Shown: positions 41,504 to 51,171, numbered from the stretch's first letter. The stretch: 64,000 nt of DNA from Dysgonomonadaceae bacterium zrk40 (GCA_016916535.1 CP070276.1:2232001-2296000); one strand, 5' to 3'. Translations and numbers: made by a program. Notes: generated by a model not told the origin, from the sequence alone.

Positions 41504-43057
41504 ATGGCAAATAAACTTGATCCTATGGATATAAAACAAATTTTAGTCTTAATCAAAGACGGTTTTAGTAACCGCAAGATTGGTGCTACACTTGGTATAT
41601 CTCGTAATACCGTTAACAGCTATGTACAACAGTTTAAATCAAGTGGTTACAGCATTAGCGAGCTTTTAAACTTTGAAGAGACTCGTTTAAACGAACTCTT
41701 CACCAGTAAAACTACTATCGACACTTCCCGGCATGATGATTTAATGTGCTATATTGAGCGCATCAAAGCAGCCCGGAGTCATCCCGGTTTTACTTTTCAG
41801 TACCATTATAATGAGTATGTAAATAATGTAAGCAACCCCTACAGCTACACTCAGTTCTTGGAGCACTTCCACCGTAAAAACAGTAAAGTAAAAGGTTCAA
41901 TGAAGCTTGAGCATATTGCAGGCCATGAGATGTTCGTTGACTTTGCCGGTAAAAGGCTTGAGATAGTAGATAAAGATACGGGTGAGATCAAACAGATTGA
42001 AGTCTTCGTATCAATTTTACCCTGTAGTCAATATACTTATGTTGAAGCCTGTGCCACACAGAACCGTAATGATTTTATAAGTTGCTGTAAAAACGCATTA
42101 CACTTTTATGGCGGTGTTCCAAAGGCAATCGTATCTGACAATCTAAAGTCTGCCGTTACAAGAGCCAGCAAACATGAAGCAGTTATTAACCGCTGCTTCA
42201 AAGACTTTGCCAGTTATTACGGTTGTGTTATTAACCCCACAAGAGTGTATGCTCCACAGGATAAAGCATTAGTAGAAAATGCTGTACACCTTACTTATCA
42301 AAGAATCTATTACCCTCTTCGAGAAATGACATTCTTCTCGATAGAAGAGCTCAACAGGGAGATCAGGCGATTGCTTACAGAATACAACAAACTGCTCTTT
42401 AAGCGTAAAGAGGCCAGCAGACTGGAACTGTTCCAGACAATAGAGCGAGGCTATCTGAAGCCATTACCCGGCGAGCAGTACGAGATAAAAGAGTACCGCA
42501 GGGCAAAGGTTCAGAAAATGGGATATGTATATTTTTCACCCGATAAGAGTTATTATAGTGTACCATACCGCTATATAGGCAAACAAACGCAAATACATTA
42601 TACACAGAAACATATAGAGGTTTACTACAATCATCAGCGCATAGCCATACATCAAAGGAATCACTCAACAGGCAGCTATAACACTAACTCAGATCACCTG
42701 AGCAGTACGCATCAATCATACCTGGGTTGGAATCCGGATTACTTTAAGAATAAAGCTGCAGCGCATGGTGAGCATGTTGTCAGCTGTGTAGAACATATAC
42801 TTGCATCTGTAGATTATCCCGAGATTGGTTACAAGCGTGTAACCGGTCTTTTACAACTCCATAAAGCATATGGCTCAGAAAGATTAAACAGGGCCTGTAA
42901 AATGGCTTTAAATGCCGGGATACCATCATATACCCGAATCAAAAACATCCTGAAGAATAACATGGATAAAGCATTAATCTCATATAATGAATCCGATAGT
43001 GCACAGTCGCACATACCGCTGCATCATAATATAAGGGGAGCATCATCCTACAGTTAA
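41504..43057 (+). CDS. istA: IS21-family transposase IstA
   Basis: 517 residues from ATG 41504. An N-terminal helix-turn-helix (~5-50, GFSNRKIGATLGISRNTVNSY) binds the terminal repeats. The DDE integrase core has the Asp of MFVDFAGK, the Asp of AIVSDNLKSA and the Glu of DKALVENAVH, so the catalytic triad looks intact. istB follows after 29 bases on the same strand. Confidence 0.94.
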   Translation: MANKLDPMDIKQILVLIKDGFSNRKIGATLGISRNTVNSYVQQFKSSGYSISELLNFEETRLNELFTSKTTIDTSRHDDLMCYIERIKAARSHPGFTFQYHYNEYVNNVSNPYSYTQFLEHFHRKNSKVKGSMKLEHIAGHEMFVDFAGKRLEIVDKDTGEIKQIEVFVSILPCSQYTYVEACATQNRNDFISCCKNALHFYGGVPKAIVSDNLKSAVTRASKHEAVINRCFKDFASYYGCVINPTRVYAPQDKALVENAVHLTYQRIYYPLREMTFFSIEELNREIRRLLTEYNKLLFKRKEASRLELFQTIERGYLKPLPGEQYEIKEYRRAKVQKMGYVYFSPDKSYYSVPYRYIGKQTQIHYTQKHIEVYYNHQRIAIHQRNHSTGSYNTNSDHLSSTHQSYLGWNPDYFKNKAAAHGEHVVSCVEHILASVDYPEIGYKRVTGLLQLHKAYGSERLNRACKMALNAGIPSYTRIKNILKNNMDKALISYNESDSAQSHIPLHHNIRGASSYS

Positions 43058-43086
43058 GCAAATTAGTTAATTATAAACCTATAATA

Positions 43087-43827
43087 ATGAACAACAATCA
43101 AACAGTCGAAAGATTAAAACAAATGAGGCTCGGAGCGATGGCTTCATTGCATTATCAGCATATCAAGGACAACAGGATAGAGAATGTCACAGCTGATGAA
43201 TACCTTGCATTGCTTACAGATCATCAATGGGAAGAACGATTGAATAATAAAATAGAGCGTCTTATCAAACAGGCCGGCTTCAGAGAACAGGCCAGTGTAG
43301 CGGATGTTGAATACAATCAGCAACGCAATCTGGATAAAAACATGTTTACCCGTCTGGCCACTCTGGACTTTATTAAACGAAAAGAAAACATCATAATAAC
43401 TGGAGCATCCGGTACGGGCAAAAGCTATCTTGCTCAAGCTTTGGGATATCAGTCCTGTTTAATGGAATACAAAGTGTTATATGCAAACACCGCCAAACTT
43501 ATCGGCAGACTCAAACTCAGTAAAATAGACGGCACTTACCTGAAGGAGCTGTCAAAACTAATAAAAGCAGATATACTTATCTTAGACGACTTTGGGCTGC
43601 ATGCCTTTGACAATCAATCCAGGGAGATATTACTGGATATTATTGACGAGAGGCATAATCAGGCATCAACTATATTATCCTCACAAATACCGGTATCAGC
43701 CTGGTATGATCTGATTGGGGAGCAAACAATAGCAGATGCTGTCCTGGACAGGATAGTAAACTCATCACACAGAATAATACTTAAAGGTGAGTCCCTTAGG
43801 AAAGGAAAAATAAGTACAACTGAATAA
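43087..43827 (+). CDS. istB: IS21-family helper ATPase IstB
   Basis: 246-residue DnaA/IstB-type AAA+ ATPase with Walker A GASGTGKSYLA (~105-115) and Walker B LILDDFG. It assists target choice and activates IstA. Both genes are full length, so the element may still be mobile. Confidence 0.95.
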   Translation: MNNNQTVERLKQMRLGAMASLHYQHIKDNRIENVTADEYLALLTDHQWEERLNNKIERLIKQAGFREQASVADVEYNQQRNLDKNMFTRLATLDFIKRKENIIITGASGTGKSYLAQALGYQSCLMEYKVLYANTAKLIGRLKLSKIDGTYLKELSKLIKADILILDDFGLHAFDNQSREILLDIIDERHNQASTILSSQIPVSAWYDLIGEQTIADAVLDRIVNSSHRIILKGESLRKGKISTTE

Positions 43828-43926
43828 AATTATTAACTTTGCCAATGATCTTTCAAATAGGTAAAAACTATGAATTATAGTGGCACGGTTTGACCGAAAA
43901 GAGTGGCACTATCAGACCGAAATACA

Positions 43927-43933
43927 CAGTTGA
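43927..43933. repeat. Right copy of the IS target-site duplication
   Basis: CAGTTGA, repeated at 41355-41361 immediately outside the left end of the element. Confidence 0.85.
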
Positions 43934-43970
43934 GGCATCATCACCCTTACGGTATCATCTGTGCAGTATC

Positions 43971-45728
43971 TCAATCCTGCTTCTGAGGCTTTAGCATGAT
44001 GCCCAACTCGTCGAGCTGTTCCAACTCTACGTGGGAGGGCGCGTCGATCATCACATCGCGACCGCCGTTGTTCTTGGGGAAGGCAATGCAGTCGCGTATG
44101 CTGTCGAGTCCCGCGAAGATGGAGACAAAGCGGTCCAGTCCAAAGGCGATGCCACCGTGGGGTGGGGCGCCATACTGGAAGGCGTTCATCAGGAATCCGA
44201 ACTGCTCCTGCGCTTTCTCCTCGGTGAAGCCGAGCACGGAGAACATCTTCTTCTGCAGAGCGCTGTCGTGGATACGAATTGAGCCTCCGCCAATCTCCAC
44301 GCCGTTGATCACCAGGTCGTAGGCGTTGGCGCGTACGGCTGCCGGGTCGCTGTCGAGCAGGGCGATATCCTCCGGCTTGGGAGAGGTGAAGGGGTGGTGC
44401 TTCGCGAAGAAGCGGTTCAGCTCCTCATCCTTCTCCAGCAAGGGGAAGTCCACCACCCAGAGGCAGCGGTAGTTGTTTTTGTCGCGCAGCCCCAGGCGCG
44501 ATCCCATCTCAAGGCGCAGCTCCGAGAGTTGCTTCTGTGTCTTCTCTGTCTCGCCGGCCATCACCAGGATCAGGTCGCCCGGCTTGGCGTTGCAGCGGTC
44601 TGCCCACTGTTTCAAGTCTGCTTCACTGAAGAACTTGTCGACCGATGATTTGAGCGACCCATCCTCGTTGTAGCGGAGGTAGATCAGCCCCTTGGCGCCC
44701 ACCTGCGGGCGTTTCACGAAGTCGGTCAGCTCATCCAGCTGCTTGCGGGTATAGGCGGCGCACCCCTCGGCGCAGATGGCACCCACATATTCCGCGGCGT
44801 CGAACACCCCGAAGTCGTGCCCCGTGGTGAGGTCCTTCATCTCGATGAAGCTCATCCCGAAGCGGGTGTCCGGCTTGTCGGAGCCGTAGAGGCGCATGGC
44901 GTCGGCATAGCTGATGCGTGGAAAGTCGGGGATCTCGATTCCCTTGATGGTGCGGAAGAGATGTTTTGTAAGTCCTTCGAAGGTGGAGAGCACATCCTCC
45001 TGGTCCACGAACGACATCTCGCAGTCTATCTGTGTGAACTCCGGCTGGCGGTCCGCCCTGAGGTCCTCGTCGCGGAAGCACTTCACGATCTGGAAGTAAC
45101 GGTCGAAGCCGGATACCATGAGCAGCTGCTTGAAGAGCTGGGGCGACTGTGGCAGGGCATAGAACTCGCCCTGGTTCATCCGTGAGGGGACGATGAAGTC
45201 GCGCGCACCCTCGGGTGTAGAGCCGATCAGCACCGGCGTCTCCACCTCCAGGAAGGCCCGCTCGTCGAGGTAGCGGCGTGTTTCGAACGCCATCTTGTGG
45301 CGCAGCTCCAGGTTCCGGCGCACCACGTTGCGGCGCAGGTCCAGGTAGCGGTATTTCATGCGCAGCTCATCACCGCCGTCGGTCTCGGTCTCGATGGTGA
45401 AGGGCGGCGTCTTGGAGGCGTTGAGCACCTTGAGTGAGGAGGCGATGATCTCGATCTCGCCGGTGGGGATGTTGGCGTTCTTGCTGGAGCGCTCCTGCAC
45501 CTTTCCGGTCACCTGAATCACCCACTCACGTCCCAGCCTGTTGGCCTGGTCGCAGAGGGAGGCGTCCACCTCCTGGTTGAAAGAGAGCTGCGTGATGCCA
45601 TAGCGGTCGCGCAAGTCGATGAAAGTCATCCCGCCCATCTTCCGGATGTGGGATACCCAACCCGATAAAGTTACTTCCCTGTTTGCATCGGCCAGCCGCA
45701 ACTCGCCGCACGTGCTGTTTCTGTACAT
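43971..45728 (-). CDS. aspS: Aspartyl-tRNA synthetase
   Basis: Class II synthetase, cytoplasmic. The 585 residues contain the N-terminal OB anticodon-binding domain ([23 protein letters not shown]), class II motif 2 ([18 protein letters not shown]), the bacterial GAD insertion, and motif 3 ([10 protein letters not shown]). Length fits the bacterial type. The IS21 element lies 44 bases beyond its 3' end. It is divergent from tRNA-Pro. Confidence 0.97.
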   Translation of the reverse strand: MYRNSTCGELRLADANREVTLSGWVSHIRKMGGMTFIDLRDRYGITQLSFNQEVDASLCDQANRLGREWVIQVTGKVQERSSKNANIPTGEIEIIASSLKVLNASKTPPFTIETETDGGDELRMKYRYLDLRRNVVRRNLELRHKMAFETRRYLDERAFLEVETPVLIGSTPEGARDFIVPSRMNQGEFYALPQSPQLFKQLLMVSGFDRYFQIVKCFRDEDLRADRQPEFTQIDCEMSFVDQEDVLSTFEGLTKHLFRTIKGIEIPDFPRISYADAMRLYGSDKPDTRFGMSFIEMKDLTTGHDFGVFDAAEYVGAICAEGCAAYTRKQLDELTDFVKRPQVGAKGLIYLRYNEDGSLKSSVDKFFSEADLKQWADRCNAKPGDLILVMAGETEKTQKQLSELRLEMGSRLGLRDKNNYRCLWVVDFPLLEKDEELNRFFAKHHPFTSPKPEDIALLDSDPAAVRANAYDLVINGVEIGGGSIRIHDSALQKKMFSVLGFTEEKAQEQFGFLMNAFQYGAPPHGGIAFGLDRFVSIFAGLDSIRDCIAFPKNNGGRDVMIDAPSHVELEQLDELGIMLKPQKQD

Positions 45729-45822
45729 AAATGATTTCTGTTATGTTACGTTTAATTTTCAACCAACAAAGGTACATAATTCTTGTGGGAAATGAATGTT
45801 GTGAGAAAAAAAGCAGTGAAGT

Positions 45823-45854
45823 TTTGATTCACAACGAAAATAATCTTATCTTTG
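45823..45854 (+). promoter_or_regulatory. Promoter of tRNA-Pro
   Basis: TTTG at 45823-45826, 20 bases, then TATCTTTG at 45847-45854. This is a close match to the Bacteroidota -33/-7 consensus, 27 bases before the tRNA. Confidence 0.75.
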
Positions 45855-45881
45855 CGCCCGTCTTTTGAGAAGAAGACCAAT

Positions 45882-45956
45882 CGGGGTGTAGCGCAGTCCG
45901 GTTAGCGCACCTGCTTTGGGAGCAGGGGGTCGCGAGTTCGAATCCCGCCACCCCGA
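45882..45956 (+). tRNA. tRNA-Pro (anticodon TGG)
   Basis: 75 bases folding as a cloverleaf: acceptor CGGGGTG/CACCCCG with discriminator A, D arm GCGC/GCGC, anticodon arm CCTGC-TTTGGGA-GCAGG (TGG), T loop TTCGAAT. CCA is not encoded. The T stem GCGAG/CCCGC has one A-C mismatch (positions 52-62). Terminator follows at 45969. Confidence 0.93.
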
Positions 45957-45968
45957 CATTCAAAATCA

Positions 45969-46003
45969 AACACCTATCTGAAATTTCAGGTAGGTGTTTT
46001 TTT
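45969..46003 (+). terminator. Terminator after tRNA-Pro
   Basis: 15-bp stem with one G-U pair (AACACCTATCTGAAA with TTTCAGGTAGGTGTT, 45969-45998) and seven T in total to 46003. Confidence 0.85.
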
Positions 46004-46411
46004 GCATTGTGTTCCCGGCTCATTGATCTGTTTCGCAACCTTGCAACTAAAATAATGGTCGACTATTCGGCTATACCAAAGCAAGACATCGGCCTCTGCC
46101 CCTCCAATATTTTTTGGAGTGGCTTTGGAGTGGATTTGGAGGGATATGGGAGAGGCACCAGTCCAGTCCTTGCCGAGTCTTTTTTGTAAAGTCCTGAAAA
46201 GGGTTATACCATGTGTGTGTAGAGTCGATATTCCCTGCATTCAAACAAGTGCACTCCCATTAAACATCGCTTTCTCATGGTAATCGTTTAACGTTCACTT
46301 GTATGTGGTCGGGCGGGATTTCGAAGAGAATCCTATCAGACCAGCAGGAAAGTAGGCAAAAGGTCTGATTTCTCAGACCGTTACCCGCCCCGCCTGCCAT
46401 ATACAAATTGT
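46004..46411. other. Intergenic region with nested and competing hairpins
   Basis: About 410 bases without a supported gene, from the tRNA terminator to the group II intron. Near its end GGGCGGG (46311-46317) can pair with CCCGCCC (46384-46390). Inside lie TCAGACC (46336-46342), GGTCTGA (46362-46368) and TCAGACC again (46373-46379), so two inner hairpins exclude each other. A G-rich stretch at 46115-46155 repeats TTGGAG. An 84-codon minus-strand frame (45986-46240) shows no family resemblance. Confidence 0.5.
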
Positions 46412-48354
46412 GTGCGCCCTGCATGAGCAGAGCGCACCTGCTGCAAGCAACAGTAAAATTTCAAAATTACAAATAATTTTGGTTAAACAATGCTCTAAGC
46501 AGGTGTATTTTTCCAGAGGGTGTAAGTCCCTTATGCACGGGGTCGTGCCCGAAGCATTAGCAAGTCGCAAGCTGGTTGTTGGTGACGACAGCAGTGAAGG
46601 AAGCGAGACTGCAAAATCCGGTACTGACGAACAGAAACGGTATATGAGGCATAATTGTCCTGGGTAAGCAACCACATCATTGTAACGCCCAAAAGGTAGT
46701 TTGTGGACAGATATGTAGATACCGCAGGGATTGGAGGAAGGAAAAAGCTCTTACCGGGGGAGATCTCTAAGCAGTAAAATGTAATGAGAAGTCAGCCGAG
46801 GTCATAGTAATTACGGAAAACGAGCCGGCAAGTGATAGAAATCCAGAGAGTCGGAGGTCTCACGAACGTAATGAAGGACTGAACGTTAAGAAGTTTTTAA
46901 TGCGACATGGATTTTCAGCAATGAAATAGCCTGTAGCAAGCGAAACAGGGCAAGAGAAGATGATTAAATTAGCAAACAAAAACGAAATGGAATTGATCGA
47001 GCAAGTGATTAACCGTCACAACATGATGCGTGCATTGCAACAGGTCAGGCAGAACAAAGGTTCGGCAGGAGTTGACCGGATGCCTGTAAGCGAACTATAC
47101 GACCACCTGACAAAGAACAGGGAAAGTATAGGGCAATCATTGTTAAATGGCACTTACCTGCCACAACCCATTTTGGGGGTAGAGATACCCAAGGGAAATG
47201 GGAAGACACGTCTTTTAGGTGTGCCTACCGTGGTTGACCGAATGCTTCAACAAGCCGTAGGGCAAGTTTTAGCCAACCGGTTCGAAATGGAATTTGAGGA
47301 TTACAGTTATGGATTTCGCCCGAATAAGAATGCCCTGCAAGCGGTACTCAAAGCATTGGAGTATATAAACAATGGTTATCAGGATATAGTAGACATTGAC
47401 CTGAAGAGCTTCTTTGACGAAGTAGACCACTGCATTTTGCTGCAATTGTTGTATCGCAAGGTAAAATGCCCGCTTACGCTGCGTCTTATCCGCAAATGGC
47501 TGCGAGCGCCGATTTTAATCAACGGGAAGTTAGTCAAACGCCGAAAAGGAGTACCACAGGGCAGTCCGCTGAGCCCGATTCTCTCCAATATCATGTTAGA
47601 TGAATTGGATAAAGAATTAGACAGACGTGGATTAAAGTCTGTCCGCTATGCTGACGACTTTAGCATTTATTGCAAAAGCCAATGGCAAGCCCGCAAAACA
47701 GGCAACGAGATCTTTCTCTTTCTAAAGAGTAAACTACACCTGCCTATTAATCGGGAGAAAAGTGGAATCCGTCGCCCCGTAAACTTTTCGCTATTAGGAT
47801 ATGGTTTTGTGCCCACTTACAAAAAGGGGGAAAAAGGCAAATACCAGCTGGTGGTAAGCGGCAAAGGATGGAAAAACCTGAAACTAAAACTCAAAGCCAT
47901 CACCCGAAAAACCACACCCGCCAGTTTCGATGAGCGTATCCACAAACTGAAAGAAGTACAGCGAGGCTGGCTTCAATACTACCGCATGGCAAGTATCCAG
48001 GAAAAACTCAAAGATGTGGATGGGTGGGTGCGTAACCGGTTACGTTGCTGTATCTGGAAACAATGGAAGAAATCCGAACGAAGACGGAAAAACCTGATAC
48101 GTTTGGGCGTTGACCTTGAACACGCATACAGCCACAGCCGTAGCCGAATGGGTACATGGGCGGTCGCCTGTAGCCCTATTTTGAAAACCACCATCACGGT
48201 GGAACGTCTGCAACAACGCGGTTACGAACCTATGTTTACTTATTATCAGAAAATTGCTCCATTTCTTAACGAACCGCTGTATACGTGAACCGTACGTACA
48301 GTGGTGTGAGAGGCTCTCCCCGTCAGCCAAGGCTGGCGGGGCAGTCTACTCGAT
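46412..48354 (+). mobile_element. Group II intron (ribozyme plus maturase)
   Basis: About 1.94 kb. The 5' end is placed at GTGCG (46412), opening a hairpin GTGCGC...GCGCAC; GTGTG at 46410 is an alternative. The maturase sits in domain IV. Domain V is a 33-base hairpin 48273-48305 (ACCGCTGTA pairs with TACAGTGGT, tip TGAA). Domain VI follows as CCCCGTCAGCC with GGCTGGCGGGG, and the 3' end is placed at ...CTCGAT (48354, approximate). The ~550 bases before the maturase are structured RNA (domains I-III). The insertion lies in intergenic DNA in the accessory island. Confidence 0.85.
46960..48288 (+). CDS. ltrA: Group II intron reverse transcriptase/maturase
   Basis: 442 residues. RT fingers and palm are clear, with GFRPNKNALQAV, KGVPQGSPLSPILSNI and the catalytic YADD in VRYADDFSIY. 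The maturase (X) domain follows (GWLQYYRMAS, RNRLRCCIWKQWKK). No HNH endonuclease domain at the C-terminus, so mobility would depend on replication-associated priming (family knowledge). The stop codon lies in the apical loop of domain V (TGA 48286-48288). Confidence 0.95.
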   Translation: MIKLANKNEMELIEQVINRHNMMRALQQVRQNKGSAGVDRMPVSELYDHLTKNRESIGQSLLNGTYLPQPILGVEIPKGNGKTRLLGVPTVVDRMLQQAVGQVLANRFEMEFEDYSYGFRPNKNALQAVLKALEYINNGYQDIVDIDLKSFFDEVDHCILLQLLYRKVKCPLTLRLIRKWLRAPILINGKLVKRRKGVPQGSPLSPILSNIMLDELDKELDRRGLKSVRYADDFSIYCKSQWQARKTGNEIFLFLKSKLHLPINREKSGIRRPVNFSLLGYGFVPTYKKGEKGKYQLVVSGKGWKNLKLKLKAITRKTTPASFDERIHKLKEVQRGWLQYYRMASIQEKLKDVDGWVRNRLRCCIWKQWKKSERRRKNLIRLGVDLEHAYSHSRSRMGTWAVACSPILKTTITVERLQQRGYEPMFTYYQKIAPFLNEPLYT

Positions 48355-48410
48355 TACCAGCTGGCGTTTTTTTTAATTTTTTGTATTACCTCGTTTTTAG
48401 TGCCTCAACC

Positions 48411-50120
48411 TCATTCAACTTGTTGTTTTCTCCATGCATTTAATACAGGGTTGAATTCTATTTTTTCATATGGCGAATTCCATTCCTTGTAAAATGAAGT
48501 GTCATCGCTGTTTGGTGTTGGATCAGGTTTGCGTATTTTAATTCTGGTCGGCATGATTACTGAATCGCCTAATAGAGTACATTCACCTCTTCTTAGATTT
48601 GAAAACATACTTACAATCCCTCTAATTGAATCAGGCAATAAACTTTTTACATACGATTGATCTTCGGGATTTGAAATTCTCATGCAAAGAAATGAATTGC
48701 ACTGTGATAAAATTGTAGCTGAAACTTCTCTAGGTCTTTGACTTATTACAGTCAAACTTATTCCATATTTTCTTCCTTCTTTTGCAATTCTCTCGGCTGA
48801 TAATCTTGCGGCTTCTGAATTTGGGTCTTTGTCATTAAAGTATATATGTGCTTCGTCGCAAAATACAGAAATTGGATAAGCTTTTAAATTCACTTTCTTA
48901 TACCAATAAGCAAAATCAAACATACATCTTAGGATTAAGGATATTATCGAATTTCGAACATCAAATGGGATTGAACTTAGGTCTATAACAACTATTTTCT
49001 TGGGATTTGATTCTTCACCTAAAATTTTACGAAAAAGTCCTTCCATTGAAGCCGATGTATTATATGTGACAGGATTAAATATCAAGTCATATCTTTTGTC
49101 ATTCAGTCTTGAATCAATTCTCATTAATAGACGAGTAAAATCACCATTTAGCGGACCTTTTATCAATCTTCCAGCAGTTGCTCCGGGGACCATTTGAACA
49201 TCTAACCGTCTAAATTCATCAATAATATTAGTAAAGTCAAAATGGACAGGCGTATCAATAGTAATTTTAGGAATATCTAATGTTTGGTTTTCAGCGTGAT
49301 TTTCTTTTGCAGCTTGAAGTAACTCTTTAAATTTCGCTATCTGGTTTGGTGCAGCAGATTCTGCTCTATCCACCATTAATCCTAAAAGTTCATCACTTTT
49401 CATAAGCCAATAAGGAAATTCTAAATCACCCGCATTTATATATTCTGCATAGTCGCCAAAAGCTGTTTTATATTCTCCATGAAGATCAAAAAGTACAACT
49501 GTAGATTTAGGAAATGTAGAAATACTTTGAAGTAAAGAAGCTACAGTCCACGATTTTCCGCCACCTGTTTGTCCTAACACGGCTGCGTGTCTTGAAAGAA
49601 ATGAATCAAGATTAATTTTTGCTTCTTGATCTTTAAGTAAAGAGAGTTCACCAATTGAAAAATTTCCTTCTGCAAACGATTCATAGACTTTATCAATTAC
49701 ATCTGGCAAAACTGCAAATACATCGTTGTTTACTGTCGGGAGAAGGTCTGTTCCCCTTTCAAACTTTCCAGAAGTATCTATTGTTCCGACAGGAATTACA
49801 GAAATAATTCTAAGCGGACTTTGAATTAGATATTCATTAGAATTTTCTGCTTTTTTAATCTCGCCATTTAATGTGGATACTTCTTTCATTGAAATATCAG
49901 TAATCATTGAAAGTAAAGTTCCATTTGGAATTGCAACCAAAACAAATGTGCCAGGTTGACCAATCAAAACAGGTGTTGGCCCAATTGGTGTATCAATTAT
50001 TACGTTCATGTTATCTGGTACACCGTAAACCGTTTCATCAGAATCTGAAAAATTATAAAGAGATATATCAATCAGGTCAGATGAGACGTTAATAACTTTT
50101 CCAATTTTGTATTCTGCCAT
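48411..50120 (-). CDS. herA: HerA-type ATPase of a SIR2-HerA defence pair
   Basis: 569 residues from ATG 50120 (frame open to 50201). An N-terminal HAS-barrel-like region (~1-90) is followed by the HerA/FtsK-type RecA core with Walker A GQTGGGKS (~183-190), FDLHGEY, Walker B with DEAH (~422-425), and SQRPREVS with the arginine region. HerA forms hexameric DNA-translocating rings. In SIR2-HerA antiphage systems it assembles with the SIR2 protein into a complex that depletes NAD+ or cuts DNA. The SIR2 gene ends 13 bases upstream, on the same strand. The gene is clearly AT-rich compared with flanking core genes. Confidence 0.92.
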   Translation of the reverse strand: MAEYKIGKVINVSSDLIDISLYNFSDSDETVYGVPDNMNVIIDTPIGPTPVLIGQPGTFVLVAIPNGTLLSMITDISMKEVSTLNGEIKKAENSNEYLIQSPLRIISVIPVGTIDTSGKFERGTDLLPTVNNDVFAVLPDVIDKVYESFAEGNFSIGELSLLKDQEAKINLDSFLSRHAAVLGQTGGGKSWTVASLLQSISTFPKSTVVLFDLHGEYKTAFGDYAEYINAGDLEFPYWLMKSDELLGLMVDRAESAAPNQIAKFKELLQAAKENHAENQTLDIPKITIDTPVHFDFTNIIDEFRRLDVQMVPGATAGRLIKGPLNGDFTRLLMRIDSRLNDKRYDLIFNPVTYNTSASMEGLFRKILGEESNPKKIVVIDLSSIPFDVRNSIISLILRCMFDFAYWYKKVNLKAYPISVFCDEAHIYFNDKDPNSEAARLSAERIAKEGRKYGISLTVISQRPREVSATILSQCNSFLCMRISNPEDQSYVKSLLPDSIRGIVSMFSNLRRGECTLLGDSVIMPTRIKIRKPDPTPNSDDTSFYKEWNSPYEKIEFNPVLNAWRKQQVE

Positions 50121-50133
50121 ATTATATTGGTTA

Positions 50134-51168
50134 TTAATTAAATAATTCGATAAATTTTTTGAAATCCCAAAGGTCAAAGATGCCGTCTGTATCTTTTCCA
50201 TTATAATGTAATTTATTGCTAACCATATAATGAAAACTTGGATTGTCTTTTAATTGTATGATCTCGGGAGTTTCATCTTTAGACAATGCAAAAACTCGAA
50301 TTGAGTTATCTCGAAGTTTAGAGCTAAAAAGAATGTCGTTTATATGTTTATCACGATAACTATATCCACATGAAACAATAAATTTACATTGCTTTCCAAT
50401 AACTGATGACGCATATCTGAAAAGCTTATCGTAGGGGGATTCAAGAGTTTCAATAACCTTTGTCCTTTTGGGTAAAATCATACATCTATTTTCCGTTTTT
50501 TCAGGTGAAAATGATTCAATAATGTTATTACTCTCTTTGAACCAAGATGTTGAACCATGCAGCTTAATCAGATTAATGTGTGGTTCATTAAGTTGTTCAA
50601 ATGTCCTATTTGGTTTTATTTTGCCATAAGTAAGTTCTAGCCTTTCAATATCAAAAAACCTTTGGGCTATTCCTTCAAATCCATTGAATATTGGAATTTT
50701 TACGATAGATGCAGCAAATTCGAATAACAAATCATAATTAGTTGTAAAAATCCAAACCGATTCATTCCTATGTTGCATGCGTTTTTTTAATCCATTTAGA
50801 AAATTTACATGCCATTCAAGATTAGGATTAGCAATTTCACTTATTACACTAACAATTTGTTTTCTAATGGAATCAATTAACAAATTGACTCCGGCATAGC
50901 CACCTCTTGCTTTTGCTTGATTTAATTTGTCTGAAATTATTTCAATATCAGGTTCTCCTTTAGAAACATTAAGATTAAGTCCTTCTGCTTTAAGGATCTT
51001 CTCAATCAACTTAATTTCAGTAGAATTAAGTTTTTCTAATACGTCAATTGTTAATTGATAAGTCAATGGATAACCAGCAGCATATGAAGACCCAGCTCCA
51101 AAAAAGAAACCTATTTGACTTAACCCTGTATTTGAATTAGGAAATAAATCAGAAAGTGTAATATCTAT
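50134..51168 (-). CDS. SIR2-domain protein (NADase-like) of a SIR2-HerA pair; start codon unclear
   Basis: Translated from the frame's first candidate (ATA 51168) it is 344 residues. The NAD-binding Rossmann motif GAGSS is at ~24-28, the TTNYD motif (Asn ~144) at 142-146, and the LHG motif (His ~204) further on; all three are the expected SIR2-like catalytic elements. The first ATG/GTG/TTG is a TTG at 51066, which would remove GAGSS and leave a dead enzyme, so the true start must lie upstream, where only ATA (51168) or ATT (51162) are available. The upstream exonuclease is in the same frame and its TAA (51172-51174) is one codon before that ATA. Re-initiation, read-through or a mutated ATG (ATA) are all possible. 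SIR2-HerA is a known antiphage pair. Confidence 0.82.
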   Translation of the reverse strand: MDITLSDLFPNSNTGLSQIGFFFGAGSSYAAGYPLTYQLTIDVLEKLNSTEIKLIEKILKAEGLNLNVSKGEPDIEIISDKLNQAKARGGYAGVNLLIDSIRKQIVSVISEIANPNLEWHVNFLNGLKKRMQHRNESVWIFTTNYDLLFEFAASIVKIPIFNGFEGIAQRFFDIERLELTYGKIKPNRTFEQLNEPHINLIKLHGSTSWFKESNNIIESFSPEKTENRCMILPKRTKVIETLESPYDKLFRYASSVIGKQCKFIVSCGYSYRDKHINDILFSSKLRDNSIRVFALSKDETPEIIQLKDNPSFHYMVSNKLHYNGKDTDGIFDLWDFKKFIELFN

Positions 51169-51171
51169 AGT

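Larger units (their letters stand above)
41362..43926 (+). mobile_element. Complete IS21-family insertion sequence with 7-bp target duplication
   Basis: 2,565 bp. The ends match as inverted repeats: left TGgATaaaaCGGTtTGATttGTGCCA from 41362, right (reverse strand) TGtATttCGGTcTGATaGTGCCA ending at 43926. CAGTTGA directly abuts both ends (41355-41361 and 43927-43933), a clean 7-bp target-site duplication in the range known for IS21. Inside the left end four ~24-bp repeats start with CGGT (41371, 41395, 41418, 41442); the right end has two (reading from 43919 and 43896). These are the multiple terminal repeats typical of the family. Base composition is more AT-rich than the neighbours. It lies between genes and breaks none. 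Confidence 0.93.

Noticed and set aside
45986..46240. Small minus-strand frame of 84 codons next to tRNA-Pro
   Set aside because: Overlaps the tRNA terminator, has no family resemblance that I can recognise and an unremarkable composition.
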